Shown here: one piece after another, positions 34,968 to 44,701 of the stretch
Layout: the number at the start of each line of letters is the position of its first letter
Numbering within the stretch: position 1 is the stretch's first letter
Origin: Alteromonas_E sp965248545
GTDB taxonomy: Bacteria > Pseudomonadota > Gammaproteobacteria > Enterobacterales > Alteromonadaceae
Direction: 5' to 3'
DNA length: 64,000 bases
NCBI GenBank assembly: GCA_965248545.1
Contig: OZ252110.1
Coordinates: 682,001-746,000 of the forward strand
Made by a program: the position numbers and the translations under genes
Notes under the pieces: generated by a model
Seen by the model: the letters and a program-made list of their open reading frames with translations, nothing else
What the model was told of the DNA's origin: nothing
The model's database searches: none

Positions 34968-36443
34968 TCAATCTCCAAGTAAGCTTTTGATCGAGAATGA
35001 ATGTGTTTGTTGTTCATTTTCAATCGAAACTTCGGCATGCAAACTCGCCAAATCAAGACTCAATTCCGCTTTCGAATGCGATAGCTCCCAGCGCATGACT
35101 AACAAATTTTGCACATGCTCTATCGAAAAATCACCATTGAATGCATCAGAGTTATTGCGCATTTGAATTAGCGCGAGCAAGCCTTTTACCACAGGCTTTT
35201 CTAGATGTTGTCTTACTGCAGATTGGTCAATATAGGGACGATTAATATCGCGGCCCACATTTGTGTCCGCCAACAGCGCCATATCGTTTTCAATCGCGAG
35301 TAACCCGGCATAATAAACCTGCGGTATCCCAGGGCAGAAAAACTGTATTGCCCTGGCGACTAAATATGCCTCATCATCCCGAGCCAGAGCGTCATAGTAA
35401 GTGCAGTTAATCTGATACAAATCTACATTGCTGGCGGCCGCTCCCGTCGCTTTGCGTGATTGTTGTTGGGAGTTGTGATGAATCGTTTCTACCAAATAAT
35501 CAATCTGTTCATTGTCCAGCAAACCGGCCTTCCCTTCTGACGGACCAACATCAACGATTCCGATACCGTCATGGGTATCAAGTACCGTGAAGCAATTCCG
35601 CGGTGAGATTTTAAGCCATGCTGCCAACGCAGTTGCATCGCGCCGAAACAATGTATGGAGGATCAGAGGAGGTAAAGCAAAATCGTAAACGCTGTCGCAT
35701 CGCTTGGCGATTTCAATTTGAGTTTCATAATGGCTGTGGATTTCGACTAAACATTGCATACCGAGGTCTTTTGCTCGCCTGCTCAGTTGCTCTATAAAAG
35801 CGAACGTTTCTTCCAACATAAAGCAACTAGTATCCGCCCGCTTGATCGCATAACCCGCAGCGTCGAGCCGTATTAAATCAACCTTATTCTGAGCAAAGGT
35901 TTCGAGGATCAAGTTCAGATACTGTTCTCCTTGGATTGACTCCACATCAATGTCAATTTGATTGGCAGTAAACGTGGTCCAAAACGGGATGACTTCCCCG
36001 TTCGCTAACCTGTAGTCAGTAAGAAACGGTGTTGGGCGGGGCCTGAATACTTTGCTCATCGCAGAGTCGTCATCATCGGTAAAAATTGACTGTTTGGTCA
36101 AAAACAATGGCCAGAATTCAGACTCCCTACCGTGCTCTAAGACATCTTTAAACGGGACGCTTTGTGCAGACATATGGTTGACGATTAAATCCGCCATTAT
36201 GTCGAAACTGTCGCCCAACATTTTGATACTGTCCCAGTTCCCCATTCTTTGGTCGACCATCGTATGATCAATCGGATCGAATCCAGCATCTTCGCCATCG
36301 ATGGGATAGAAAAAAGGTAATAGGTGAATACCGTTGAAAACGCCTGCAAGTTCATGTTCCAGTATCGACTGTAAATCACTCAGCGTTCCATTGCCCAGTC
36401 GATTTGCATATGTGATTAACTGAACGCCATTTTTAACCGGCAT
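34968..36443 (-). CDS. scrP: Sucrose phosphorylase (GH13 subfamily 18)
   Basis: This enzyme splits sucrose with phosphate into alpha-glucose-1-phosphate and fructose. The 491 residues are close to the Bifidobacterium enzyme in length and motifs: VQLITYANRLGNGTLSDL at the start, AGFDPIDHTMVDQRMG, LIVNHMSAQS, and the catalytic triad in LIRLDAAGYAIKRADTSCFM (Asp194), CLVEIHSHYE (Glu234) and VLDTHDGIG (Asp292). The ATG at 36441-36443 has GGAGAG upstream; the frame extends ten residues back. It follows the ROK kinase in the operon. Related specificities (sucrose-6-phosphate, glucosylglycerol) exist, but the fructokinase neighbour favours sucrose. Confidence 0.92.
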   Translation of the reverse strand: MPVKNGVQLITYANRLGNGTLSDLQSILEHELAGVFNGIHLLPFFYPIDGEDAGFDPIDHTMVDQRMGNWDSIKMLGDSFDIMADLIVNHMSAQSVPFKDVLEHGRESEFWPLFLTKQSIFTDDDDSAMSKVFRPRPTPFLTDYRLANGEVIPFWTTFTANQIDIDVESIQGEQYLNLILETFAQNKVDLIRLDAAGYAIKRADTSCFMLEETFAFIEQLSRRAKDLGMQCLVEIHSHYETQIEIAKRCDSVYDFALPPLILHTLFRRDATALAAWLKISPRNCFTVLDTHDGIGIVDVGPSEGKAGLLDNEQIDYLVETIHHNSQQQSRKATGAAASNVDLYQINCTYYDALARDDEAYLVARAIQFFCPGIPQVYYAGLLAIENDMALLADTNVGRDINRPYIDQSAVRQHLEKPVVKGLLALIQMRNNSDAFNGDFSIEHVQNLLVMRWELSHSKAELSLDLASLHAEVSIENEQQTHSFSIKSLLGD

Positions 36444-36494
36444 AAAACTCTCCAAAAAAATAAATATACTCATCGTGTCGCTAAGATTGCGACG

Positions 36495-37376
36495 CTAAAT
36501 ACTCTGACTAGCAAGAATAAAGGCCCCATATAGGCCGCTGTCGTTACCTAGGCTGGGGGGTACGATCAAATTAGACAGGGTTTGTCCTTTAGGGAGGACT
36601 AGGTAGTCGTTTACGCTAGTGCCGGTCTTTTCAATGATTTTTTCCAGTAAGCCAGGCTTGGCCATAACCCCGCCACCAAGCACAATAACGTTAGGCGAAA
36701 AGCTCATCATTAAGTTGTGGCAGAGTTGTGACATGGTAGTTGCTTGAAGTTCCCATGCAGGGTGTTCATCCGGCAGAGTTTCTGCCGGCTGCCCCCACAT
36801 TTGTCCAATCGCTTTACCTGAGGCAAAACCCTCGATGCAATTGCTATGGAATGGACACTGTCCAGTCAAGCGGGAATCACCTGGAACCAACATATGACCG
36901 ATTTCCGGATGAATAAGGCCGTGCAATGGAGAACCATTAACCACAACACCTCCACCAACGCCCGTACCAACAGTTACATAAACAACCACGGCTTTATTCT
37001 GCCCTGCCCCGATAGTTGCCTCAGCGATGGCTGCACCGTTAACGTCAGTATCAATAAATACGGGAATACCTAATCTAGATGATAATGTTGAACGCAATGC
37101 TACATTCGACCAATTCGGCTTCGGCGTCTTAGTAATTGAACCATATGTTGCTGACTCAGGGTTTAAATCCAATGGTCCGAAGCTAGCAATGCCCAAAGCA
37201 ACAAGCTCTACACCACTGTCTTGTTGCCGGACAAAAAAATCGATCACCGGCTCTAGTGTGTCCTGCGGTGTCAGAGTTGGAAACCGCGCTTGTGCAACAA
37301 TGTTTCCCGCTTGATCAAACACCGCACAATTGAATTTGGTGCCCCCCGCCTCAATCGCAGCGTAAAACTGAGTCAT
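36495..37376 (-). CDS. scrK: ROK-family fructokinase
   Basis: A 293-residue ROK kinase. The ATP-binding segment is AAIEAGGTKFNCAVF, the catalytic base is Asp111 in FIDTDVNGAAIAEA, and the zinc site is formed by His161, Cys174, His177 and Cys180 (GQCPFHSNCIEG). The spacing CxxHxxC followed by EGxASG is typical of fructokinases rather than glucokinases in this family. It would phosphorylate the fructose released by the adjacent sucrose phosphorylase. The start overlaps the transporter stop by four bases. Confidence 0.88.
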   Translation of the reverse strand: MTQFYAAIEAGGTKFNCAVFDQAGNIVAQARFPTLTPQDTLEPVIDFFVRQQDSGVELVALGIASFGPLDLNPESATYGSITKTPKPNWSNVALRSTLSSRLGIPVFIDTDVNGAAIAEATIGAGQNKAVVVYVTVGTGVGGGVVVNGSPLHGLIHPEIGHMLVPGDSRLTGQCPFHSNCIEGFASGKAIGQMWGQPAETLPDEHPAWELQATTMSQLCHNLMMSFSPNVIVLGGGVMAKPGLLEKIIEKTGTSVNDYLVLPKGQTLSNLIVPPSLGNDSGLYGAFILASQSI

Positions 37377-38656
37377 TTGACACCTCCGCTCTGCCGATAT
37401 TCGGACCGCTCAACTTCAGCAAGTCGCGCGTCAGTCGGCTTGTACCAATAGTTAAACAGCAATCCAACACACAAGAGCGCCGCAAACCCCGAGGCAACAA
37501 TGAAACCGTACTTTGCGTCACCACCAAAGGCGTCACTGACTATTCCCATAACCAGCGGTCCGGCAGCTGCGCCAGCAGCGGTAAAACACAATATAACGCC
37601 CGCCACTGTTCCATGCTGACTCTTTGGGAAACAATTAATCCCTTTTGAATTAAAGGTTGGGTAGATAACCGACATGAAAATACCGCTGAGCGGGAATAAA
37701 TAAAGTGCTATCGATTTACCACCTAACAAGCCTCCGACAAAACACACTAGAATACATACGCTAAAAACCAACAGCACAGCACTCCACTCAAAGCGTTGCA
37801 TCATCCAAATACCGACAAAACGTCCAGCTGCTCGCAAAGAGAAAAAGACTGAAACCGCATACATTGCCAGTAATTTGTTGGCATCATTGCTATAACAAGC
37901 AAATACGTCAGTGACCGTTCCAGCTTCACAAATGAGGTAACTGGGCATCCAAACGTAAATTGCACTCTCCGCCGCTACGTATAAGAAAGCGCCGATTGAA
38001 AAGCCCATGGCATAGGGGTCTTTAAGCAGGACAATGCTCTCTTTGAAACCGCCAGAATGAGTTAATTTTGGCTTTTGGTATTCGGGGTATTTAACCAGCA
38101 GTGCCATCACTATTAAAACGGTGCATAAACCACCAGCGATGACATAAAGCCACGTCCAATGCACTCCGATTCTGATCAGATAGGCAACTAGCAGCGGACC
38201 AATGATTGCACCAACACCAAAAAATGCTTCTGCACCATTCATGGTACCAGTATGCTCTTTAGTCGATGTCGAGATATCTCCGATTAGCGCCAAAGCTGCC
38301 GTTTTAAAAATCCCAACAGCCAGCCCTGAGAGCGTGACCAACCCCAGAATAAATTCAAAAGTCTCGCCGATTAAAAAGAGATAGCAAGAAGCAGCAAAAA
38401 GAGCCAAACCAAGAATCAGTGAAGGTTTTCGCCCAAAACGATCTGCCAGAAACCCCAAAAACAAGCCCGAAACCGCGATGCCAACCATGAAAAGGGAATG
38501 CATCAAACTGGCCTGGGTATTGTTTACCCCAAATTCAATTCTGACTTCTTTTATGATCTCCCCGACTGAATCTGATGTCATTGCAAACATCATAAACATC
38601 AAATAGGTTAACCATCTTATTAGAGTCAAATTCTGCTCAGAGTGCGCTTTTGCCAT
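37373..38656 (-). CDS. scrT: MFS sugar transporter, probable sucrose permease
   Basis: A 427-residue inner-membrane protein with twelve hydrophobic segments. The MFS loop 2-3 signature is GFLADRFGRKPSLI. It belongs to the major facilitator superfamily; the substrate cannot be read from sequence. Its place between the TonB-dependent receptor and fructokinase in a sucrose operon makes inner-membrane sucrose uptake the likely role. It is separated from the receptor gene by 54 bases that contain strong hairpins. Confidence 0.82.
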   Translation of the reverse strand: MAKAHSEQNLTLIRWLTYLMFMMFAMTSDSVGEIIKEVRIEFGVNNTQASLMHSLFMVGIAVSGLFLGFLADRFGRKPSLILGLALFAASCYLFLIGETFEFILGLVTLSGLAVGIFKTAALALIGDISTSTKEHTGTMNGAEAFFGVGAIIGPLLVAYLIRIGVHWTWLYVIAGGLCTVLIVMALLVKYPEYQKPKLTHSGGFKESIVLLKDPYAMGFSIGAFLYVAAESAIYVWMPSYLICEAGTVTDVFACYSNDANKLLAMYAVSVFFSLRAAGRFVGIWMMQRFEWSAVLLVFSVCILVCFVGGLLGGKSIALYLFPLSGIFMSVIYPTFNSKGINCFPKSQHGTVAGVILCFTAAGAAAGPLVMGIVSDAFGGDAKYGFIVASGFAALLCVGLLFNYWYKPTDARLAEVERSEYRQSGGVK

Positions 38657-38665
38657 AATTACCTA

Positions 38666-38700
38666 GCCTGAATTAAGTCAGGCAGAGCCCCGGCTCTGCC
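38666..38700 (-). repeat. Two overlapping hairpins between the receptor and transporter genes
   Basis: GGCAGAGCC (38681-38689) pairs with GGCTCTGCC (38692-38700). A second pair, GCCTGA (38666-38671) and TCAGGC (38678-38683), shares three bases with it, so both cannot form fully at once. No U-run follows on the minus strand. This may partly end or stabilise the receptor message and lower expression of the downstream genes. Confidence 0.6.
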
Positions 38701-38710
38701 TTTAGCATCA

Positions 38711-41209
38711 TTAAAATATGTATTTAAGTTGCAGTGAGCTGGTGCGCCCATTGAGAGGTCTTGCTCGAATGATGTCACCGCTAGCCGCACTCGCTTCTTC
38801 TGACTCGGTAATAACAAACTCGTCAGTCGCGTTATTGACATTTAAACTCACAGAGAACTGGTCAGAGAAATAGTACGTGGCAAACAAATTCACCAACATG
38901 TAAGCGTCTTGTTTAAGTTCATTACTATCCTGCACATAATAATCCGTAGAGCCTTGCAAGGCTGCGCCGATGGTGAGGTTATCAGTCTCGTACTGGGGTA
39001 CGATAGTGTAGATTAAATCGGCTTGACGACGCGGCGTCTTGCCGACTAAGGCAGGATTAAAACGGTCATTGCTGATTTCAGCATCTGTCCATGTCGCATT
39101 ACCTGACACAGAAAAACCACCGCCAATATCATAACGGCTCTCGAGCTCTAATCCCGTCGCTTCATATTCACGAATAAAGGTTAACCCGCTGGTCAGTTCA
39201 GCTTGAGTGTCCTGAGTAACCGTATTAAATAGCGTCGCATTGAACTGCAATTCAGGCGTGCCATATTTCAAACCTAGTTCGAACTGTTCAGTTTCGTCAA
39301 ACCCCGATGTAGTGCTGGTTAAACTGCCGTCGCCATTCAGCGTGCCGGCGATTTGCAACAAGCGATCAGCTATGGCACGCCCCCCCTCACTGTATCGAGC
39401 AAAGAATGTAATGTCATCGCTATATAAGTATGAGCCTCCTAGAGAGAATGAGGTATTGCTCGCGTCATAATTGATGATCTGGCTGCCAGCGCCGGCTCGG
39501 TTCAAATTAATCACACCACCGCCAAAGCCGAAACCGTTAGCTGCTGAAGCATCTTCAGTGTTTCCAGAAATTACTCCGTCTCCATTGAGATCAAAATCAG
39601 TATTGCCACCACAACAAGAACTGATCAGTTCACCGTTGGCGTCCACTGTGTCTCGGCGCGCACTGATATCAAATAACCAGTCTTCTCCCACTTCAAAACC
39701 GAGGTTAATATAAGGCGCTGTTGTGGTGTAATTTAAATCCCATTCCCATGACAGGAAACTTGGTGCCCACAAGCCATTATTGACCAAAGCATTGCCATCA
39801 GCGTCCGTAATGTGAAGGTACTGAGAGTCAGTTCCGTCAACTGTTTGGATAAAGGTATTCCAGCTATTCCAGCTGGTCGCTATGTCCTGCTTGGAGTAAT
39901 AATAACCGACAGTAAGTGACACGCCATTGTCGAATTCTTTACGAATGTTCAAATCATTGATTAAGTTTCCAAGATCATTGATCGATGTATCAAACAACAG
40001 GTTGAGAAACGCCAAGCCATTATAATCACTACCCGCGTTAGGGCCATTTGCTAAGGTTACCGATGTCGACGCACAGTTGAATGGGTTTCCATCGCCATCC
40101 CTAGCCGAGTCACAAATAGCGCTCGCCATTTGTTCTGCGCTTTGTGGCCCGTACGCTCCAAACGTATCAGTGAAAGGCGAAATAAAGCCACCCGAGACAT
40201 CAGAGATTCTAAATTTATTCAGTAGTACCATGTCTGGTGCCACTTCTAAATCGGCTTCGAATCCCCAAGAAGTGACTTGTGATTCAATCCCATCAGTTAA
40301 ATCTCGATTGCGTGGATTGCCGAAAGAGTCGAAGGTCGAAATATTTGTGGTGTAGGCAGAATGAAGTGTTTCACTGCTCGCATCAAAATTGGCGACCGGC
40401 CCATAATCTCCATTTCCGTTAACCAACACGGGCGCGGGTAAATAAGTGGTAACTTTGTCGTCAAGATGTTTAAAGTAAAAGCGGATATGGCCATTGTCGA
40501 GCAGTTGCGTTACGTTAAACTTAACTTGGCCACCTTGGTCGCCATTGAAACCTGTGTCTCTAGTACCTTCTCCGCCGCGAGCAAAACCGCCAATGTGGAA
40601 ATACAAATCATCATTTACTTCTCCACCGTAACTGAAGTCCAAACGAAATTCGTCATAATCCAATCCAAACGAAGTTCCTATTGCACCGCCCCCCGTTTCA
40701 CCAGTGTTACTGATCAAGTTGATTACACCACCAGGGGAGTTACTTGCGAATGTCGATGCAGAGCCGCCGCGAACGGCTTCAACGGACGCCACTGACCAGT
40801 CATAACGCAAGAAGTTGTCTGTATTCCCAAAATTAATATCGCCAAATTCTAAGACTGGCAATCCATCTTCGTGAATTTGCATAAATTTTGACCCACCTGT
40901 CGCCAGTGGTATACCGCGAATGGTAATGTTAGCGTTGCCGCCGCCACCTGATGATTCAGCGCGAATCCCCGGCAAAGAACGAAAAACTTCTGCCGTTGAG
41001 CGCGGAGCTAATTTCTGAATTGCAATATCATCAAGTGAACTAACCGATACACTGGCTTCTTGAGCAGTTGTTCCAGACGGCGATGCCGTTACTACAATTT
41101 GTTCATACACCGGCTGTTCAACTTCTGACGCTTCTTGTGCAACCGCAATGGTTCCCAAAGAACACGAAATAGCGATAGCGAGCGTTTTCATTTTATAAGT
41201 GTCCAACAT
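38711..41209 (-). CDS. TonB-dependent receptor of the sucrose operon
   Basis: An 832-residue outer-membrane receptor, first gene of the sucrose operon. The signal peptide spans about residues 1-28 (ending IAVAQ). The plug domain follows (QIVVTASPSG, then STAEVFRSLPGIRAESSGGG and NITIRGIPLATGG), then the 22-strand barrel ending in LQLKYIF, with a terminal aromatic residue. Subtype and context point to sugar import rather than iron. The ATG at 41207-41209 has GGAGA upstream; an in-frame ATG 11 codons earlier is less likely. Confidence 0.93.
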   Translation of the reverse strand: MLDTYKMKTLAIAISCSLGTIAVAQEASEVEQPVYEQIVVTASPSGTTAQEASVSVSSLDDIAIQKLAPRSTAEVFRSLPGIRAESSGGGGNANITIRGIPLATGGSKFMQIHEDGLPVLEFGDINFGNTDNFLRYDWSVASVEAVRGGSASTFASNSPGGVINLISNTGETGGGAIGTSFGLDYDEFRLDFSYGGEVNDDLYFHIGGFARGGEGTRDTGFNGDQGGQVKFNVTQLLDNGHIRFYFKHLDDKVTTYLPAPVLVNGNGDYGPVANFDASSETLHSAYTTNISTFDSFGNPRNRDLTDGIESQVTSWGFEADLEVAPDMVLLNKFRISDVSGGFISPFTDTFGAYGPQSAEQMASAICDSARDGDGNPFNCASTSVTLANGPNAGSDYNGLAFLNLLFDTSINDLGNLINDLNIRKEFDNGVSLTVGYYYSKQDIATSWNSWNTFIQTVDGTDSQYLHITDADGNALVNNGLWAPSFLSWEWDLNYTTTAPYINLGFEVGEDWLFDISARRDTVDANGELISSCCGGNTDFDLNGDGVISGNTEDASAANGFGFGGGVINLNRAGAGSQIINYDASNTSFSLGGSYLYSDDITFFARYSEGGRAIADRLLQIAGTLNGDGSLTSTTSGFDETEQFELGLKYGTPELQFNATLFNTVTQDTQAELTSGLTFIREYEATGLELESRYDIGGGFSVSGNATWTDAEISNDRFNPALVGKTPRRQADLIYTIVPQYETDNLTIGAALQGSTDYYVQDSNELKQDAYMLVNLFATYYFSDQFSVSLNVNNATDEFVITESEEASAASGDIIRARPLNGRTSSLQLKYIF

Positions 41210-41286
41210 GTCATTCTCCACGCTTAATTCAAATCCTAGCATCCAAACCAGACTCGGAAGTGACAGGATTTTGGTTTTTAAATTCT

Positions 41287-41315
41287 ATCTTAATCGATTA
41301 AGTAAAAGTTAACAA
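41287..41315 (-). promoter_or_regulatory. Sucrose operon promoter with LacI-type operator
   Basis: On the minus strand TTGTTA (41310-41315) and TAAGAT (41287-41292) are 17 bases apart, each matching consensus at four of six positions. A perfect 14-bp palindrome, CTTAATCGATTAAG (41289-41302), with a central CG, overlaps the -10 and spacer. Central-CG palindromes are typical LacI-family operators, and the operon ends with a LacI-family gene. Confidence 0.75.
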
Positions 41316-41540
41316 AGCTCGCCCGAAATGTAAAACAAATGTTCAATTATTGACCTTTCTCGTCATTAACAGACTGAATTTTATGAGTATTTAGTTCAGT
41401 CTTTTAACTTGAAGAATTAGTTTTCGATATGTAAACAGAAAGCCGACCTGACGCAATGTGTAAAACAACATAAGTCTTTTTACTTTCAAAATGAAATTCA
41501 AAAGAGACTGTCAGTGAAATGTGTGAAGTAAAGTGTGAAT

Positions 41541-41558
41541 GGGCCGAATACTCGGCCC
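41541..41558 (-). terminator. Hairpin after the first propeller gene
   Basis: GGGCCGA (41541-41547) pairs with TCGGCCC (41552-41558) around four bases, 9 bases past the stop codon on the minus strand. Only a broken T-rich stretch follows, so termination may be partial. Confidence 0.5.
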
Positions 41559-41566
41559 ACTTTACC

Positions 41567-44500
41567 TTATAGGTCGTTCAAACCCTGCGCATTTAACTTT
41601 TCGTTAAGCGGTGTAACTTGCTCTTCAAGTAAGACTTTCAGCTGTACTTTGTACTGCTGCCACGTTGCCTCTAAATCTTCGAGACGTTTCAACGCTCCCG
41701 CTTGAGCCGGCGCACCTGTTCTATCGAAGTTATCCAATAGGAACCTTATCTGTCTGTCCAGCATATTTGGCCAGTTGATATCATCCTCGAACGTTTCGAA
41801 TTTAGGTTGAATCACCAGTGATTCCCAATCATCGATAGCGTTAATAATTCTATCGATTGAAGCTGAAACCTCACTGGCTAGCATTGGGCTTTCTGCGTCG
41901 ATTTTGTGTAATTTCTCGCGCACGTCGCGCGCTCTCTGCAAATCGCTAAACAGCTCGTTGAGCATAGACGTTGCTGCTTGAATACTTTGTTCAACGATTA
42001 ATAGTTGCGCGCTATCATTTTCCTCTCTGGGATCAGGCAGTACTTTGAAAGAGCGCGTTTGCGTGTGTTCACCAATTGTTAGGGTTGCCTTATAGTCACC
42101 CGGCATGACCCGCGCACCGTTCCAACCACCAAACAGCTTAACGTCGTCAATACAATTCAGCGGCGCACGACGTAAATCCCAAACAAATTCGTTATAGCCT
42201 GCATCTGTGGAGGGGTAACTGAAGGAAACCGGGCTTCGCTTATCCTCATTGCCTTTTACACACGCTTCAAAAGCCCCCTGCGCCGAAGATAGACTCCGGA
42301 CAAACCGGTCATTTGCATCATAGATATCAATTTGCAATGTTTCATCTTCTGCCAATGACTCGGCTAGGTAATACCTAAAGGTAGCGCCTCGTGGCGGGTT
42401 TTTAGCTTGTGGCATACCACTGCCGCCACCGCCGCCAATTAACCTAACACCGTCAACCGGTTGATACTGAAACAATGCCTCCTCATGTAAGGTCTTACTC
42501 ACTTCTCGCAATGGCACAATGTCATCTAATATCCAGAAACCACGACCTTGGGTTGCGACAACGAGATCATCGCCTTTTACCTGCATATCCGTTATCGCAA
42601 CAGGGGGTAAATTCAACGCAAACGACTGCCAGTTTCGGCCATCATCAAAACTAATGAACATTCCGCTTTCCGTACCGGCGTATAACACGCCTTGCCGGAC
42701 TGGGTCTTCGCGTACAACTCGCACAAACGCCTCGCTAGGAAGCCCTTTATCGATCCGTTTCCAACGCTTCCCGTAATTTTCTGTTTTGTATATATAGGGC
42801 TTATAGTCGTTGAGTTTATATCCAGTTACCGCTACATAAGCGGTACCTGGCGCATGTACACTTAAATCAATGGCATTGACTTGGGCTTCTTCGCCATGCG
42901 GTGTGATATCGTCCCAGCTCTGGCCTTCGTTGCGTGTCACATGCAGTTTGCCATCATCTGCACCAACCCAAATCTCACCTGGATTTACAGTAGACTCTGC
43001 AATGTAAAAAATCGTGTTGTAATACTCTGCGCCTGCTTGCTCATTGGTGAATGGTCCACCATTTAAACCTTGTTTTTCAGGATCATTGCGAGTCAGATCG
43101 GGACTAATTTCCTGCCATGTAACCCCTCTATCGGTCGTTTTAAGCAGCTTCTGAGTCCCGTAATAAACCGCATTTTTGTCGTGTTGCGATACTAAGACAG
43201 GTGCGTTCCAGTTGGTGCGGTATTTTTGATCACGCGCATTGCGCCCGAATACGTATTCGGGGTAAGGCATAATCGGACGAACACGTCCATTGCTACGTGT
43301 ATACTCAGTCAGTGTTGCATTGATGGTGGTCGCATAGATTAATTCAGGATTATCTGGATCAAATGCAATATGAGCACTCTCCCCGCCCCCCACGGCAAAC
43401 TGTTCTTCAAACCCGATGCCCCCATCCCAAGTTGCGGAAGGGATGGCGAGGGTTGTGTTGTCCTGTTGACCGCCATACACATGATAGGGCGCTAAATTAT
43501 CAGTCACAACGCGATAGAATTGAGCAGTGGCTTGGTTGTAAATGCTTGACCAAGATTTACCCCCATCAAAGGTAACAGTCGCCCCTCCATCATTTGCGTT
43601 GATCATATTGAGGCTGTTGTCCGGGTTAATCCACATATCATGGCTATCGCTATGTGGTATCGGTCTGATTTCAAATGTTTTGCCACCGTCAATGGATTTA
43701 TGCAGTTGCACGTTCATTACATAAACGGTGTTTTCATCATTCGGGTCGGCTTTAATATGGTTGTAATACCATGCGCGGGCTTTAAGAATGTTGTCCGCGT
43801 TCAACAACTGCCAAGATTTACCGGCATTGTCACTGCGATACAAGCCACCTTGTTCCGCTTCAATGATGGCATAAAGGCGCTTCGGATTAGATGCAGATAT
43901 ATCGATACCGACTTTACCCACAACGTCAGGTAGGCCACCTTCTAACCGGCTCCAGGTTTCTCCTGCATCCGTCGACTTATAAATGCCGCCACCTTGGCCC
44001 CCTGATTTGATAAACCATGGCGTTCTGCCGTGGTGCCACATGCTCGCATACAGTATGCGAGGGTTGCTTGGATCAAGGACCAAGTCAGCAGCACCAGTAT
44101 CCGCATTGACTTTTAAAACATGCTGCCACGTCTGACCACCATCGGTAGTTTTGAATACACCACGTTCATCGTTAGGAGCCCAAATATTGCCCTGAACGGC
44201 AGCCCATGCAATATCAGGATTAGTCGGGTGTATTCGAACTTTTGGAATCTGACCTCGATTAGCTAGTCCAACAAGCTTCCAGGTCTCACCCGCATCCGTC
44301 GATTTGTAAATTCCTTTACCGTGACTTGTCGTTACGCCGCGAATTGGCCCCTCACCGGTACCAACGTATAAAACGTTGGGATCCGACTGTGAAACTGCAA
44401 TTGAGCCTATGCTGCCAACTTTGATTCCGTTATCTGAAATAGGCTCCCATGATACGCCCGCGTTTGTTGTTCGCCACACTCCGCCGCCGGTAGCCCCCAT

Positions 44501-44701
44501 ATAGTAGAGATTAGGGTTATTTAGAACACCAGCCACGGCCACAGAGCGACCACCACGGTATGGCCCAATAAAACGATATTCCATATTGTCGAACAGGCTC
44601 GGGTCAATGGTTTCCTCCAATGCGTATACAGGATTAAACCACCCGCAAAAAGCGCTTGCGGTGAGCACTATTGCACTCATTTTTCGGAACAAGGTATTCA
44701 T
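41567..44701 (-). CDS. Secreted BNR/sortilin-type beta-propeller protein 1
   Basis: A 1044-residue exported protein with a signal peptide (about 1-27, ending NPVYA). I count eleven Asp-box motifs of the form S/T-x-D/N-x-G-x-S/T/x-W/F, such as STDAGETW (twice), TTDGGQTW, TFDGGKSW and SFDDGRNW, in the first 720 residues; these build two large propellers like VPS10/sortilin. QGRGFWILDD ends the propeller part. A beta-sandwich (SYPSTDAGYNEFVWDLRRAP) and a helical tail follow. The opening EYRFIGPYRGGRSVAVAGV places it in a different subgroup from the other two copies. Often annotated as glycosyl hydrolase, but I see no catalytic residues to support that. Function unknown. Confidence 0.85.
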   Translation of the reverse strand: MNTLFRKMSAIVLTASAFCGWFNPVYALEETIDPSLFDNMEYRFIGPYRGGRSVAVAGVLNNPNLYYMGATGGGVWRTTNAGVSWEPISDNGIKVGSIGSIAVSQSDPNVLYVGTGEGPIRGVTTSHGKGIYKSTDAGETWKLVGLANRGQIPKVRIHPTNPDIAWAAVQGNIWAPNDERGVFKTTDGGQTWQHVLKVNADTGAADLVLDPSNPRILYASMWHHGRTPWFIKSGGQGGGIYKSTDAGETWSRLEGGLPDVVGKVGIDISASNPKRLYAIIEAEQGGLYRSDNAGKSWQLLNADNILKARAWYYNHIKADPNDENTVYVMNVQLHKSIDGGKTFEIRPIPHSDSHDMWINPDNSLNMINANDGGATVTFDGGKSWSSIYNQATAQFYRVVTDNLAPYHVYGGQQDNTTLAIPSATWDGGIGFEEQFAVGGGESAHIAFDPDNPELIYATTINATLTEYTRSNGRVRPIMPYPEYVFGRNARDQKYRTNWNAPVLVSQHDKNAVYYGTQKLLKTTDRGVTWQEISPDLTRNDPEKQGLNGGPFTNEQAGAEYYNTIFYIAESTVNPGEIWVGADDGKLHVTRNEGQSWDDITPHGEEAQVNAIDLSVHAPGTAYVAVTGYKLNDYKPYIYKTENYGKRWKRIDKGLPSEAFVRVVREDPVRQGVLYAGTESGMFISFDDGRNWQSFALNLPPVAITDMQVKGDDLVVATQGRGFWILDDIVPLREVSKTLHEEALFQYQPVDGVRLIGGGGGSGMPQAKNPPRGATFRYYLAESLAEDETLQIDIYDANDRFVRSLSSAQGAFEACVKGNEDKRSPVSFSYPSTDAGYNEFVWDLRRAPLNCIDDVKLFGGWNGARVMPGDYKATLTIGEHTQTRSFKVLPDPREENDSAQLLIVEQSIQAATSMLNELFSDLQRARDVREKLHKIDAESPMLASEVSASIDRIINAIDDWESLVIQPKFETFEDDINWPNMLDRQIRFLLDNFDRTGAPAQAGALKRLEDLEATWQQYKVQLKVLLEEQVTPLNEKLNAQGLNDL

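Larger units (their letters stand above)
41210..41566. other. Intergenic region before the sucrose operon
   Basis: This stretch of about 360 bases lies downstream of the first propeller gene and upstream of the receptor gene, both on the minus strand. It holds the sucrose promoter and operator (41287-41315), a terminator-like hairpin next to the propeller gene (41541-41558) and a perfect 8-bp inverted repeat with a 16-base loop (41371-41378 and 41395-41402). No gene is apparent in the rest, which is AT-rich. Confidence 0.6.

Noticed and set aside
41371..41402. AGACTGAA/TTCAGTCT inverted repeat with a 16-base loop
   Set aside because: Short stem with a long loop and no gene placed to use it as a terminator; noted in the intergenic entry but not called as a regulatory site.
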